A stretch of 34,021 bases of DNA from a bacterium (GTDB lineage: Bacteria; Desulfobacterota; DSWW01), in the NCBI GenBank assembly GCA_015486285.1, contig WFRX01000175.1, positions 1 to 34,021 of the forward strand, written 5' to 3'. Below the pieces are notes generated by a model. It was not told the DNA's origin. It made no database searches and worked only from the letters and a program-made list of their open reading frames with translations. The translations under genes were made by a program, and so were the position numbers. The number at the start of each line of letters is the position of its first letter. Position 1 is the stretch's first letter. Below, in pieces: positions 23,883-31,944 of the stretch.

Positions 23883-25559
23883 ATGGAACCTTGTTGCATG
23901 AAACCAGACAGGAAATTCGGGCGGCCCCGGACCGGTTTCGGCACGTTGCTGCTGGCCTGGATGGGCGTGGTGATCCTGACCGCCGGCTGTGCGGTGGGGC
24001 CGGACGTTGTGAAGCCCGAGGCGTCCACAGCCGAGGAATGGACCATCCCCCCGACGCCGGCGGCCGAGCCCGAAGCGGGCGGCCGGGAGGGGGTGGGCGA
24101 AGAGACGCCCCGGCTGGAGAAGGGGCCCGCCGATTACAAGGAGTGGTGGAAGGTATTCAACGACCCGGTGCTCGCAACGCTGGTGGCGAAGGCGCGCAAA
24201 GAGAACCTGACGCTGCAGATCGCCGGCATCCGGATCATGCAGTCCAGGGCCCAGCTCGGTATCGCCGTGGGGAACCTCTACCCGCAGCAACAGTCCTTTT
24301 TCGTCGACTACGCCGCGAACCGGCTCAGCAAGAACACGAGCCTTCCGGTCAACGACCGCGATTTCCAGTCGCTGAGTACGGGATTCGACGCAACTTGGGA
24401 ACTGGATGTGTGGGGCAAGTACCGCCGCTCGGTGGAATCCGGGATGGCGGACCTGGAAGCTTCCATCGCCGGCTACGACGATGCCCTCGTCTCCCTTGCC
24501 GCCGAGGTGGCGCGGACGTATCTGGTCATCCGCACCCTGGAGGAGCGCCTGGAAATCGCCCGGGAGAACGTTCACATCCAGAAGCGTTCCCTGGAGATCG
24601 CCGATGCGCGGTTCCAGGGGGGGGATGTTTCCGAACTGGACGTGGCCCAGGCCCGCAGCCTGTTGAAAGACACGGAGGCGACCATTCCGGCCCTGGAGCG
24701 CGATGTACGCCAGGCGAAGAACGCCCTTGCCACCTTGCTGGGCGCCCTGCCCGGGGAAATCGATTCCCTGCTGGAAGGGCCTCCCAAGATACCGCAGGTG
24801 ACCGGAGACGTGGTGCTGGACGTGCCGGCCGACTTGCTCCGGCGGCGGCCGGACATCCGCCTGGCCGAGATGCGGGTGGCGGCCCAGCGGCCCATGATCG
24901 GTGTGGCCAAGGCGGGCCTGTACCCGAGCTTTGCCCTTTCGGGCACCATAGGCTGGCGGACGACGAACTCCGACCTGGACAATAACGAGAACGCTCTGGG
25001 CGACATCTTTGAATCCGACAGCGTTTTCTGGGCCGCCGGGCCGACGGTCACCTGGAACATCTTCAACTACGGCCGCATCCGTAACCAGGTGCGGGTCGAG
25101 CAGGCGCGTCTTCAGCAGCTTGTGGTGGGCTACAAGAATACCGTCTTGCGGGCCCATAGAGAGGTGGAAAACGCCATTGCCGCCTTTGTCCGCTCCCGGC
25201 AGGAAGAGCGATTGCTGCAGGACAGTGTGACCGCTGCCAAACGATCGGTGGACATCTCCGTGGTCCAGTACAAGGAAGGGCTCACGGACTATCAACGCGT
25301 GCTGGACACCGAACGCTTTCTGGCGACCCAATCGAACCGGCTGACCCACGTGAGCGGGTCGGTGGTCACGAGCCTGGTGGCCATGTACAAGGCCCTTGGG
25401 GGGGGATGGGAGATCCGAAAGGGCACGGACTTCATCTCCCCGGAAGTCCGCGAGGAAATGCGCAAGGAGGTCGGCTGGGACGGGCTGCTGAACAACAAGG
25501 AACTCGAGTTGAACCAGACCCCCGGCAACCGGGGCCACTGGCGTCTGCCGGACTGGTAA
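23883..25559 (+). CDS. outer-membrane efflux lipoprotein (NodT/OprM type, TolC family)
   Basis: This 558-residue protein has a signal peptide ending in the lipobox LTAGC (Cys36), followed by AVGPDVVKPE, the typical start of mature NodT/OprM-type channels. Two long TolC-type repeats are present. They include GFDATWELDVWGKYRRSVESG, ADARFQGGDVSELDVAQARSLL, DLLRRRPDIRLAEMRVAAQ and the C-terminal VQYKEGLTDYQRVLDTER. The protein should form a trimeric periplasm-spanning duct. I chose ATG 23883 behind GGAG; ATGs at 23832 and 23898 are alternatives. No RND pump, ABC pump or membrane-fusion protein gene is next to it, so it is an orphan channel unless partners lie elsewhere. Confidence 0.9.
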   Translation: MEPCCMKPDRKFGRPRTGFGTLLLAWMGVVILTAGCAVGPDVVKPEASTAEEWTIPPTPAAEPEAGGREGVGEETPRLEKGPADYKEWWKVFNDPVLATLVAKARKENLTLQIAGIRIMQSRAQLGIAVGNLYPQQQSFFVDYAANRLSKNTSLPVNDRDFQSLSTGFDATWELDVWGKYRRSVESGMADLEASIAGYDDALVSLAAEVARTYLVIRTLEERLEIARENVHIQKRSLEIADARFQGGDVSELDVAQARSLLKDTEATIPALERDVRQAKNALATLLGALPGEIDSLLEGPPKIPQVTGDVVLDVPADLLRRRPDIRLAEMRVAAQRPMIGVAKAGLYPSFALSGTIGWRTTNSDLDNNENALGDIFESDSVFWAAGPTVTWNIFNYGRIRNQVRVEQARLQQLVVGYKNTVLRAHREVENAIAAFVRSRQEERLLQDSVTAAKRSVDISVVQYKEGLTDYQRVLDTERFLATQSNRLTHVSGSVVTSLVAMYKALGGGWEIRKGTDFISPEVREEMRKEVGWDGLLNNKELELNQTPGNRGHWRLPDW

Positions 25560-25689
25560 GCCGGATAGGGGTCAGAAGGCCGGGTGCATCCTCTGTATGG
25601 GGAAAGCGGCCGCGGCCTGATCTTTCCCGGGCCCCACTTCTGAAGGCCGCAAGAAAAAGCCTCTTCTACCGATGGCAGGGCCTTGAGGC

Positions 25690-26484
25690 CTACGGATGCC
25701 CTTTGAAGGCTTCTCGGTTGAGTGTCCCAAAGGGGGTAAAGCTGCTCTTGACGGTCATCAGGATCGCCAGCATCACGGTGATGGCAGTGCCTGAAAAGAT
25801 CGCGATCATGATGGCGATCTGATACTTGATGGCGGTCATCGGATCGGCTCCGCCCATGATGACACCGGTCATCATCCCCGGCAGGGCAACCAGCCCGATG
25901 GTTCCCATGGTGGCCACGGTCGGCAGGAGCGCGGCCTGGCATGCGTCCCGAAGATAGGGTCGAATGGCTTCGTGCAGCCGGGCGCCCTGGGCCAGGGTGT
26001 GCAGAAAGACCTTTTCACCCTTCTCGATGGAATCGTAAAAATTCTTGATGCCGATGATGTCGGCCCGCAGGCAGTTGCCCAGGATCATGCCGCCGATTGG
26101 GATCACATACTGGGCGTCCATCAGGCCGGCCCGGTGCAGCAGCATTTCCATGAAGGCAAAAAGAGGGACGGCCGTTCCGGCGGCGAGGGCGGCAAAGAGG
26201 GGGAGCACGAATCGGCCCGCCCTCAGATCACAGCCCCTGGCAATGGAAAAATCGGCCACCCCCACCATGATCACCAGCCACAGGGCATTGAGCCACGGGT
26301 TGTTGCGCTGGAAGAGCACTTGCAGGTAGAAACCGACAAAAAGCAACTGAAGGGTCATCCTGACCACGGCGATGACGGTTTTCCCGACGATGGGGACCTT
26401 GAACCACAGCATGATCGCCAGCGGAAACATGAGCAGGAGATAGTAGCCCGCCAGCGCCTTCGTACTGATATTTATGATCTCCAT
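25690..26484 (-). CDS. fetB: FetB-type ABC metal (iron) exporter permease
   Basis: This 264-residue - strand membrane protein belongs to the UPF0014/YbbM (FetB) family. Several hydrophobic helices surround the conserved PIGGMILGNCLRADIIGIKNFYD block, and ATMGTIGLVALPGMMTGVIMGGADPMTAIKYQ occurs in the second half. Family knowledge: FetAB exports iron and protects Escherichia coli from oxidative stress. The gene starts at the ATG at 26484 (MEIINIST). The longer frame to 26727 reads back through fetA and is not real. It lies 16 nt downstream of the ATPase gene, so they form an operon. Which metal is moved cannot be read from sequence. Confidence 0.9.
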   Translation of the reverse strand: MEIINISTKALAGYYLLLMFPLAIMLWFKVPIVGKTVIAVVRMTLQLLFVGFYLQVLFQRNNPWLNALWLVIMVGVADFSIARGCDLRAGRFVLPLFAALAAGTAVPLFAFMEMLLHRAGLMDAQYVIPIGGMILGNCLRADIIGIKNFYDSIEKGEKVFLHTLAQGARLHEAIRPYLRDACQAALLPTVATMGTIGLVALPGMMTGVIMGGADPMTAIKYQIAIMIAIFSGTAITVMLAILMTVKSSFTPFGTLNREAFKGHP

Positions 26485-26500
26485 GGCATGCACGGCCCTC

Positions 26501-27130
26501 TCATGAAACGTTGATAATGCGATCCGCCATCTCCAGGACAGCCGGATCATGAGACACGGCGAGAACGGTGCGGCCGGACATGGACCGGAAAAAATCCAGC
26601 ACCGCCTTTCCGGCCACGCGATCCATGGCCGAGGTCGGCTCATCCAGAAGGAAGATCTTGCGGTCCAGCAGAATGGCGGAGATGATGGCTGCCCGCTGTT
26701 TCTCGCCTCCCGAAAGCCGGCTGACATCCTGGTCGAGAAGATCCTCCGGCAGCAGAAAGCGCTCGAGCAGGCCGGGCAGGCGGTCCAGGTTCTTACGACG
26801 CCTGCTGTTCATTCGAAAAGAAAAAGGCGCCGCAAACCACTGGCGGAGATTTCCGGAGCCGAGGTCCGGCTCCTGCGGGACATAGGCCATGAGGGTCCGC
26901 AAGGTCCAGACCGACTCGCGGGTCAGGGCCTGCCCATTGATCAGGACGGTCCCCTCTTCCGGGATCACAAAACCCATGAGGCACTGAAGAAGGGTGGATT
27001 TTCCGACCCCGGACCTGCCGTCAAGGGCAACCCTCTCTCCCGGATCGACCTGCATGGAAAAATGGTTCCAGATACGCTTGCCATGAAAACAAACCGTCAG
27101 GTTCCGTATCTCGATGGCCGGAGTCGGCAT
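26501..27130 (-). CDS. fetA: FetA-type ABC exporter ATP-binding protein
   Basis: This 209-residue ABC ATPase has Walker A GRSGVGKST (38-46), a Q-loop at Gln86, the signature LSGGEKQ (139-145), Walker B IFLLDEPTS (159-167) and the switch His194. It is short, as expected for FetA/YbbL, and is encoded directly before the FetB-type permease on the same strand. It should power the export of iron or another metal across the inner membrane. GAGG lies 6 nt before the start codon. The preceding 86-residue unknown gene ends 43 nt upstream and may be co-transcribed. Confidence 0.9.
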   Translation of the reverse strand: MPTPAIEIRNLTVCFHGKRIWNHFSMQVDPGERVALDGRSGVGKSTLLQCLMGFVIPEEGTVLINGQALTRESVWTLRTLMAYVPQEPDLGSGNLRQWFAAPFSFRMNSRRRKNLDRLPGLLERFLLPEDLLDQDVSRLSGGEKQRAAIISAILLDRKIFLLDEPTSAMDRVAGKAVLDFFRSMSGRTVLAVSHDPAVLEMADRIINVS

Positions 27131-27173
27131 CTCGTTCCTCAGGGATGGGACAGGCTGTGCCGGACAGGCCGGG

Positions 27174-27434
27174 CTACTGCATCCCGATCCGGTCCATGAC
27201 CTTTTCCAAGGCCCAAAAGTCGGCCCGTCGGTCGTAGCGGATCAGGTAGATTTTCCGGTCGTCGGCGGCGACCTTGAAATAATCGTGGTCCTCTCCCGCC
27301 CACCGATCAATGATCTTTTCCACGACCCTTTTCTCGTCCCTGATCCAGAGGGCGGTCGGCCGTTCGTTCGCCTTGTGGCCGGCGTAGCACTCCACGCGGA
27401 TCACGAGGCCGCGCGGTTCCTCGTCCCCCATCAT
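27174..27434 (-). CDS. small conserved-looking protein of unknown function
   Basis: This 86-residue soluble protein is not recognised. It starts with a double ATG (27434 or 27431) behind GAGGA at good spacing. The composition is natural for a real gene: RVECYAGHKANERPTALWI in one half and HDYFKVAADDRKIYLIRYD in the other, a beta-rich pattern with a single Cys. It resembles the short hypothetical proteins often seen in anaerobic deltaproteobacteria, with strand-helix-strand and no membrane segment. It is placed upstream of fetAB and downstream of the signal peptide peptidase gene on the same strand. Its function is open. Confidence 0.7.
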   Translation of the reverse strand: MMGDEEPRGLVIRVECYAGHKANERPTALWIRDEKRVVEKIIDRWAGEDHDYFKVAADDRKIYLIRYDRRADFWALEKVMDRIGMQ

Positions 27435-27571
27435 CGCGCTTCCTCTCTAGAAGAGCACCCAAGAACCTCTCTCATGATGCGGCAGGCTTGCGGGAATCGG
27501 TCCGATCCAAGGTGCGATCATGAGGAGCGCACCGTACGAAGGTACTCCGCAGAGGACCGTTTGTCATAACC

Positions 27572-28585
27572 CTATACACCCGGCATCCATAGATACATAA
27601 AGCTGGGCCCGGCCCCGGAAAGAAACCCCTCCAGGTCGAACTTGATGAGATTGAACTCCGCGTGGAAATCCGGTGCCTGTGCGAGGGAATAGACGTTGGG
27701 GACATAGTCCCCCCTCCGCTGGTAGCGGACCACGCGGGCATTCGGGGCGGAGGCGGCGCCCCGGACCCAGTCCACCGCATCCGACACATAGCCGATCTGA
27801 TCGATCAGGCCCGCGGAAAGGGCCTTCCGGGCCGTAAAGATCCTCCCATCCGCCAATTCGGAATCCTTCGTCAGCCTCAGGCCCGGCCGGTTTTCGTCGA
27901 TCACCTCGATAAACCGACCGTAGAGTTCGTCGACCACGCCCTGAAGGATGGCCTGTTCCCCTTTTTTCGGCTTACGGAAGGGCGACCCAAGGTCCTTGTA
28001 CATGCCGGATGTGACCGTCGTATCGCTTACGCCAATCTTCTCCATCAGGCCGTTCAGATTGAGGTTCAGGAGGATCACACCGATGCTGCCGGTCACCGTG
28101 GTCGGATAGGCGACGATCCGGTCCGCCGCCTGGGCGACATAGTAGGCGCCCGATGTGGCCGTTCCGTTCAACAGTGCGACGACCTTGATCTTCTTCTTTT
28201 CCTTGAAGCGCCGAATTTCGTTGTAGATGACGTCGCTGGCCGACACGGTCCCGCCGGGGCTGTTGATCATCAACAGCATGCCCCTGATCCGGTCATCGCG
28301 CGCGGCCAGGTCCAGCTGTTCCTTGATCGAGGCTACCATGCTCGGCTCGACCTGAAGCTGGAAAGGCCTGGACGCCTTCTTTTCCGAGATGAGCCCCTGG
28401 ATCTCCATCAAGAGGACCTTCTCTCTCCCCTGCCCGAAAAGGACCTTCTCTTCAAAGGGTTGGGGGCCGCGGCCGAGGAGTCCCTTGGTGGACACGAACA
28501 CGCAGCCCGCCGTCGCAATCAGAATCAGCATCGCAAGCAGCCCACACACAAGGACGCGTACGCGCCGGAAAGCCTTCCATCTCAT
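27572..28585 (-). CDS. sppA: signal peptide peptidase SppA-type S49 serine protease
   Basis: This 337-residue - strand protein is an S49 peptidase of the short (36-kDa) SppA type. The catalytic Ser145 lies in [11 protein letters not shown] and the general-base Lys197 in [13 protein letters not shown], with [13 protein letters not shown] before them. The N-terminus has a basic start and a hydrophobic segment ending in ATAGC, so it may be a lipoprotein through Cys28 or simply membrane-anchored. SppA enzymes degrade cleaved signal peptides in the membrane. A GGGAGGTG ribosome-binding site is 7 nt upstream. The gene is divergent from the AGCS symporter gene across a 234-bp intergenic region. Confidence 0.92.
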   Translation of the reverse strand: MRWKAFRRVRVLVCGLLAMLILIATAGCVFVSTKGLLGRGPQPFEEKVLFGQGREKVLLMEIQGLISEKKASRPFQLQVEPSMVASIKEQLDLAARDDRIRGMLLMINSPGGTVSASDVIYNEIRRFKEKKKIKVVALLNGTATSGAYYVAQAADRIVAYPTTVTGSIGVILLNLNLNGLMEKIGVSDTTVTSGMYKDLGSPFRKPKKGEQAILQGVVDELYGRFIEVIDENRPGLRLTKDSELADGRIFTARKALSAGLIDQIGYVSDAVDWVRGAASAPNARVVRYQRRGDYVPNVYSLAQAPDFHAEFNLIKFDLEGFLSGAGPSFMYLWMPGV

Positions 28586-28711
28586 ACCGCTTCACCTCCC
28601 TCTCCCATGGAATCCAGTGGAACACCGCGTTGTGTGATCCTATCCTTTCGCGAGCCCCTCATCAAGTGGGCCCGCCCTGCCGGCGGCCGGCAAGCCGGCG
28701 AACCTCTTCCG

Positions 28712-28727
28712 CGGGAAGATCTTCCCG
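28712..28727. repeat. 16-bp perfect palindrome in the sppA/AGCS divergent region
   Basis: CGGGAAGATCTTCCCG is a perfect palindrome midway between two divergent genes, about 125 nt from the sppA start and 90 nt from the symporter start. It has the size and symmetry of an operator for a dimeric regulator; this is inference. Confidence 0.5.
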
Positions 28728-28766
28728 TTGAAACAATCCACGCAGGCATGCTACCTTGCAGTTTCC

Positions 28767-28788
28767 GCCGACAGCAAGCCCTGTCGGC
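28767..28788 (+). promoter_or_regulatory. hairpin in the symporter leader
   Basis: GCCGACAG (28767-28774) and CTGTCGGC (28781-28788) form a perfect 8-bp stem with a 6-nt loop, 31 nt before the ATG at 28820. There is no following T-run. It could act as an mRNA leader hairpin or protein-binding site. Confidence 0.45.
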
Positions 28789-28819
28789 AACGCTGCGCGC
28801 GCATGGGAGGGTAAACGGC

Positions 28820-30202
28820 ATGGAACAACAAGCCCTCGCCCTGCTCAGGGAAATCGATGGGGTCCTCTGGGGATCGCCGATGCTCCTCCTCCTGCTGGGC
28901 ACGGGCATCTACCTGACCGTCCGGTTGAAGGGCCTCCAGTTCCGGCACCTGTTTCACGCCCTCTACCTGGCCCTGATCCGACGAAAGGAGGCCCACACCG
29001 AGGAAGGCGACATCACCCATTTTCAGGCCCTGATGACAGCGCTTTCCGCGACGGTAGGGACGGGGAACATCGCAGGCGTGGCCACCGCCCTGGCGGCGGG
29101 GGGGCCGGGCGCCCTGTTCTGGATGTGGGTAACCGGGCTCGTCGGTATGGCGACGAAATTCGCCGAGGCGGTTCTCGCCGTGAGATACCGCGGGAAGGAC
29201 CGCTTCGGGACCATGTGCGGCGGACCGATGTACTACCTCTCCAGAGGCCTCGGCTCCAGGCGGCTCGGACTCCTGTTCGCCTTTCTAGCGAGCATCGCCG
29301 CCTTCGGGATCGGCAACATGGTTCAGTCCAACTCGGTGGCCGACTCGGTGGAAGCGGTCTTTCACGTCTCTCCCCTGATCACCGGGGTTGTGCTCGCCTC
29401 GCTTACGGCCCTGGTCGTTCTCGGCGGCATCCGCTCTATCGCCCGCGTCTCTTCGATCCTGGTTCCCGTGATGATCCTCTTTTACATGGCCGGGGCCGCG
29501 ATCGTCCTCGTCCAGAACGCGGGCAGGGTCGTCGAGGGGCTGCAGTTGATCTTCGCCCATGCATTGAACCCCACGGCCGCCGCCGGGGGATTCGCGGGGG
29601 CCACGATCCGGATGACGATCCGCTGGGGCGTGGCACGCGGAATCTTCTCGAACGAATCGGGCCTCGGCTCCTCCCCGATCGCGGCAGCCGCGGCCCAGAC
29701 CCGGGACCCCACCACGCAAGCCCTCGTCTCGATGACCCAGACCTTTATCGATACCCTGGTCGTCTGCACGATGACCGGCCTGGCGATCCTCGCGACGGGT
29801 GTCTGGACCTCCGGCGAAACCGGGGCCGAATTGACCACCATGGCCTTTGCGCATGCCTTGCCCGGCGGGAAGGGCGGCATCATCGTGACGGCGGGGCTCA
29901 TCCTGTTCGCCTTTTCCACGATCCTGGGCTGGTGCTATTACGGAGAAAAGTCGATCGAATACCTCTTCGGCGAACGGGCCGTCCTCCCCTACCGGATCGC
30001 CTACTGCCTTTTCGTTGCGGTCGGCGCCATGGTCGAACTGGATCTCGTCTGGCTTCTGGCCGACATGATGAACGCCTTGATGGCCGTCCCGAACCTGATC
30101 GGGCTCCTCGGCCTGGCGGGCAAAGTGGTCGAGGAAGCGAATCGGTACTTCGGGGATCGGGGGTCTGGGATCGGGAGTCAGGCATCCCCGCCGCCAGGCT
30201 GA
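28820..30202 (+). CDS. sodium:alanine/glycine symporter (AGCS family)
   Basis: This 460-residue integral membrane protein imports a small neutral amino acid with Na+. Family blocks are clear: [15 protein letters not shown] (residues 77-91), [26 protein letters not shown], the signature [15 protein letters not shown] and WCYYGEKS. I chose the ATG at 28820 behind GGGAGGG. A much longer open frame to 27662 runs antisense through sppA and is not used. The usual length is 440-550 residues. The C-terminal tail ([15 protein letters not shown]) is low in complexity and is encoded by a repeated G-rich stretch, suggesting it was rewritten by a simple-sequence insertion. Confidence 0.92.
   Translation: MEQQALALLREIDGVLWGSPMLLLLLGTGIYLTVRLKGLQFRHLFHALYLALIRRKEAHTEEGDITHFQALMTALSATVGTGNIAGVATALAAGGPGALFWMWVTGLVGMATKFAEAVLAVRYRGKDRFGTMCGGPMYYLSRGLGSRRLGLLFAFLASIAAFGIGNMVQSNSVADSVEAVFHVSPLITGVVLASLTALVVLGGIRSIARVSSILVPVMILFYMAGAAIVLVQNAGRVVEGLQLIFAHALNPTAAAGGFAGATIRMTIRWGVARGIFSNESGLGSSPIAAAAAQTRDPTTQALVSMTQTFIDTLVVCTMTGLAILATGVWTSGETGAELTTMAFAHALPGGKGGIIVTAGLILFAFSTILGWCYYGEKSIEYLFGERAVLPYRIAYCLFVAVGAMVELDLVWLLADMMNALMAVPNLIGLLGLAGKVVEEANRYFGDRGSGIGSQASPPPG
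30152..30175 (+). repeat. G-quadruplex motif / GGGATCGGG short repeat at the gene 3' end
   Basis: Four G-runs (GGGG, GGGGG, GGG, GGG) are separated by ATC, TCT and ATC on the coding strand. This matches the canonical G3+N1-7 quadruplex pattern. The unit GGGATCGGG occurs twice. It lies in the last codons of the symporter gene. Confidence 0.6.
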
Positions 30203-30311
30203 ACCGGGCATGGGCGGCGACATTCTTCCGGATGCAATTCCGTGTTCCGGGCGAGGTTCCCGCCGGGCCACCTCGGAAGGGAGGGGGGAACGAAGCCCGG
30301 GTGGGAATCCA

Positions 30312-31436
30312 ATGCCTATCACAATAGAAGAAATCAACACATTCTCGGGTATCGCCGAGATCAGGCCTGCATGGCTGGCCCTCCGGCAGGAAGTGGGCGA
30401 ATCGAAGGTGTACACCCATCCGGACTGGATCTCTGCGTGGCGGCGTCTCCCCTCCACGGGGAGGCCGATCATCCTGGCCGCCCGGGACGGAGAGGCCCTG
30501 ATCGGCGTCGCCGCCTTGCACATCCGGAGGTCCCGGTATCGGGGGATTCCCCTGAGGCGGATCGAGTTCATCGGGGACTTCCCTCGGAACGATTTTCTGA
30601 TCAAGGACAGGCGCGAGGAGGTGGTTCGCGCCTTTCTGGGTCGGCTTTGCGACGCGGGCAGAGCGTGGGACATCATGGATCTTCGTCGTATCGACCAAGG
30701 CTCTGCCAGTCTCGGTCTGATCCGGGCAATGATGAAGGCTTTGCCTTACCGGACGTATGTGGAGGAGGATCGTCCGAACGCCATCTGCCTGGTGGAAGAC
30801 TGGGAGGCCTTCCTCAAACGGAGGAGCCGGAACTTCCAAAGCCGTATCCAACATGCGAATAACAGGTTGAAGAAGCTGAGCAACCTGTCCCTTCGAAGGT
30901 ATTCCGGCCTCGAAGACAGGTTCGGCCGGGCCGATTCCCGACAAAAGCTGGAGTCCCTGTTCCGCGACGCGATCGCCTGCGCCCGGAAGAGCTGGCAAGG
31001 GCGATCGGCAGAGGGGACCGCCATCTCGGATGAGCCCGCGTACCGCTTCTTCCGGGAGATCATCCACAACTCCGCCTCCATGGGCAGGCTCCTCTTGCAC
31101 GTGCTGTACGCAGATGCCCGGCCGATTGCCTTTGATCTCTCCTTTTTCGAAGGCCGGATGATCATGGGATACAAGATAGGGTTCGATCCGGACTTCAAAT
31201 ACTACAGCCCCGGCGGACACCTGCTCATGAAACTGCTCGAGTATGGGGCTGAGCAGGGATTCTCAGAGGTAGATTTGATGTCCATCGAAGAGGGCCAAGA
31301 TTACAAGCGCCGGTACGCAGACAAGATTCTCGAGACGAGACGGATCACGGTCTTCAACAGGACTCTGAACGGCAACTCGGCACGGCTCGTGATGAAGAAG
31401 CTTGTGCCGTGCGTGAAGGGGCTGGTGCGGCGATGA
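30312..31436 (+). CDS. FemAB-like/GNAT-type acyltransferase (BioF2-like domain)
   Basis: This 374-residue protein belongs to the FemAB-like double-GNAT group often annotated as CelD/BcsL. The N-terminal half has PAWLALRQEVGESKVYTHPDWISAW and the C-terminal half has LHVLYADARPIAFDLSFFEGRMIMGYKIGFDPDFKYYSPGGHLLMKLLEYGAEQG, the core of the acetyltransferase_6 domain, followed by DLMSIEEGQDYKRRYA. Members transfer acyl or aminoacyl groups, often in envelope polysaccharide or exopolysaccharide pathways. I chose ATG 30312 over the longer frame from 30210, whose extra 34 residues look non-coding. It follows the symporter gene by 109 nt. Its substrate is unknown. Confidence 0.85.
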   Translation: MPITIEEINTFSGIAEIRPAWLALRQEVGESKVYTHPDWISAWRRLPSTGRPIILAARDGEALIGVAALHIRRSRYRGIPLRRIEFIGDFPRNDFLIKDRREEVVRAFLGRLCDAGRAWDIMDLRRIDQGSASLGLIRAMMKALPYRTYVEEDRPNAICLVEDWEAFLKRRSRNFQSRIQHANNRLKKLSNLSLRRYSGLEDRFGRADSRQKLESLFRDAIACARKSWQGRSAEGTAISDEPAYRFFREIIHNSASMGRLLLHVLYADARPIAFDLSFFEGRMIMGYKIGFDPDFKYYSPGGHLLMKLLEYGAEQGFSEVDLMSIEEGQDYKRRYADKILETRRITVFNRTLNGNSARLVMKKLVPCVKGLVRR

Positions 31437-31460
31437 CGCCGAATCGGATGCCGGCAGGTC

Positions 31461-31476
31461 CCGTCTGCGCAGACGG
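31461..31476 (+). terminator. palindromic hairpin after the FemAB-like gene
   Basis: CCGTCTGCGCAGACGG is a perfect 16-bp palindrome 24 nt after the stop codon. Pairing can form a stem of about 6 bp around a GCGC centre. It lacks a T-run, so it is a weak terminator candidate or an RNA end-protecting element. Confidence 0.4.
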
Positions 31477-31546
31477 CTTCGCGGAAATGGCGGCACCTGT
31501 CAAAAGGGGCGACGCCGCATCTTCCGTACGCTTCATACATCCCTTG

Positions 31547-31564
31547 CTGCAGGCTTCCCTGCAG
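31547..31564 (+). other. tight hairpin with CTTC loop in the 31437-31705 gap
   Basis: CTGCAGG (31547-31553) and CCTGCAG (31558-31564) form a perfect 7-bp stem closed by the tetraloop CTTC. Apart from this and the palindrome at 31461, I see no gene or promoter I can support in this 269-bp gap. Confidence 0.4.
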
Positions 31565-31705
31565 AAGTCTATCGCCCTCCAATCGTTACCGCCTGAATTT
31601 CTTCCGCCTGATTCACGGACACAATGGGGACCGGACTCTTGCCTCCGAAGTTCGGTTCCCCTCCACCGGACCACCTTCTTTCTTTGCCGTAGAAAAGATA
31701 CGCAC

Positions 31706-31873
31706 ATGAACAAACAAGACAGTCCTCCGTTGAACGATGCCTCCACGCCGACGTCCAGGGAAGAAAATAAGCCCGGGAAAAGCTGGGCAGAGGATCATGG
31801 CGGACTCATTTTCCTGATCATCCTCGTCTCGTTGATCACCTTGGTGAGCCTGTACGAATTGTTCATGATGTGA
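31706..31873 (+). CDS. small single-pass membrane protein (hypothetical)
   Basis: This possible 55-residue protein has a polar N-terminus rich in Ser, Asp, Asn and Lys (about 33 residues), then one hydrophobic helix, LIFLIILVSLITLVSLYELF, and stops at once. This is the usual layout of small tail-anchored or bitopic membrane proteins. The ATG at 31706 has no good ribosome-binding site, and the frame stays open upstream to 31409, so the start is uncertain. It ends 71 nt before the CNNM/CBS gene and may be co-expressed with it. Confidence 0.5.
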   Translation: MNKQDSPPLNDASTPTSREENKPGKSWAEDHGGLIFLIILVSLITLVSLYELFMM

Positions 31874-31944
31874 GCAGGGTACCGATTGGAGGGAGCCCAC
31901 ACATCCTTTTCTGTCGCAGGTTGAAGCAAAAGGAGCCGGATAAC

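Noticed and set aside
23826..25538. 570-residue - strand open frame
   Set aside because: It is antisense to the outer-membrane factor gene and its composition is not protein-like.
26485..26727. N-terminal extension of fetB
   Set aside because: The extra 81 residues overlap fetA in another frame and look non-coding. The family start MEII at 26484 fits.
27662..28819. Long + strand open frame that would extend the AGCS symporter by 386 residues
   Set aside because: It runs antisense through the complete sppA gene, and its translation is Arg/His/Asp-rich and unlike a protein family. A good start with a ribosome-binding site exists at 28820.
29285..30676. 463-residue - strand open frame
   Set aside because: It is a shadow across the symporter and the start of the FemAB-like gene. 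The translation is Arg/Pro/Gly-rich without motifs.
31409..31705. 99-residue N-terminal extension of the small membrane protein
   Set aside because: It crosses two palindromic hairpins and the end of the FemAB-like gene. Its composition is not convincing, so I used the ATG at 31706.
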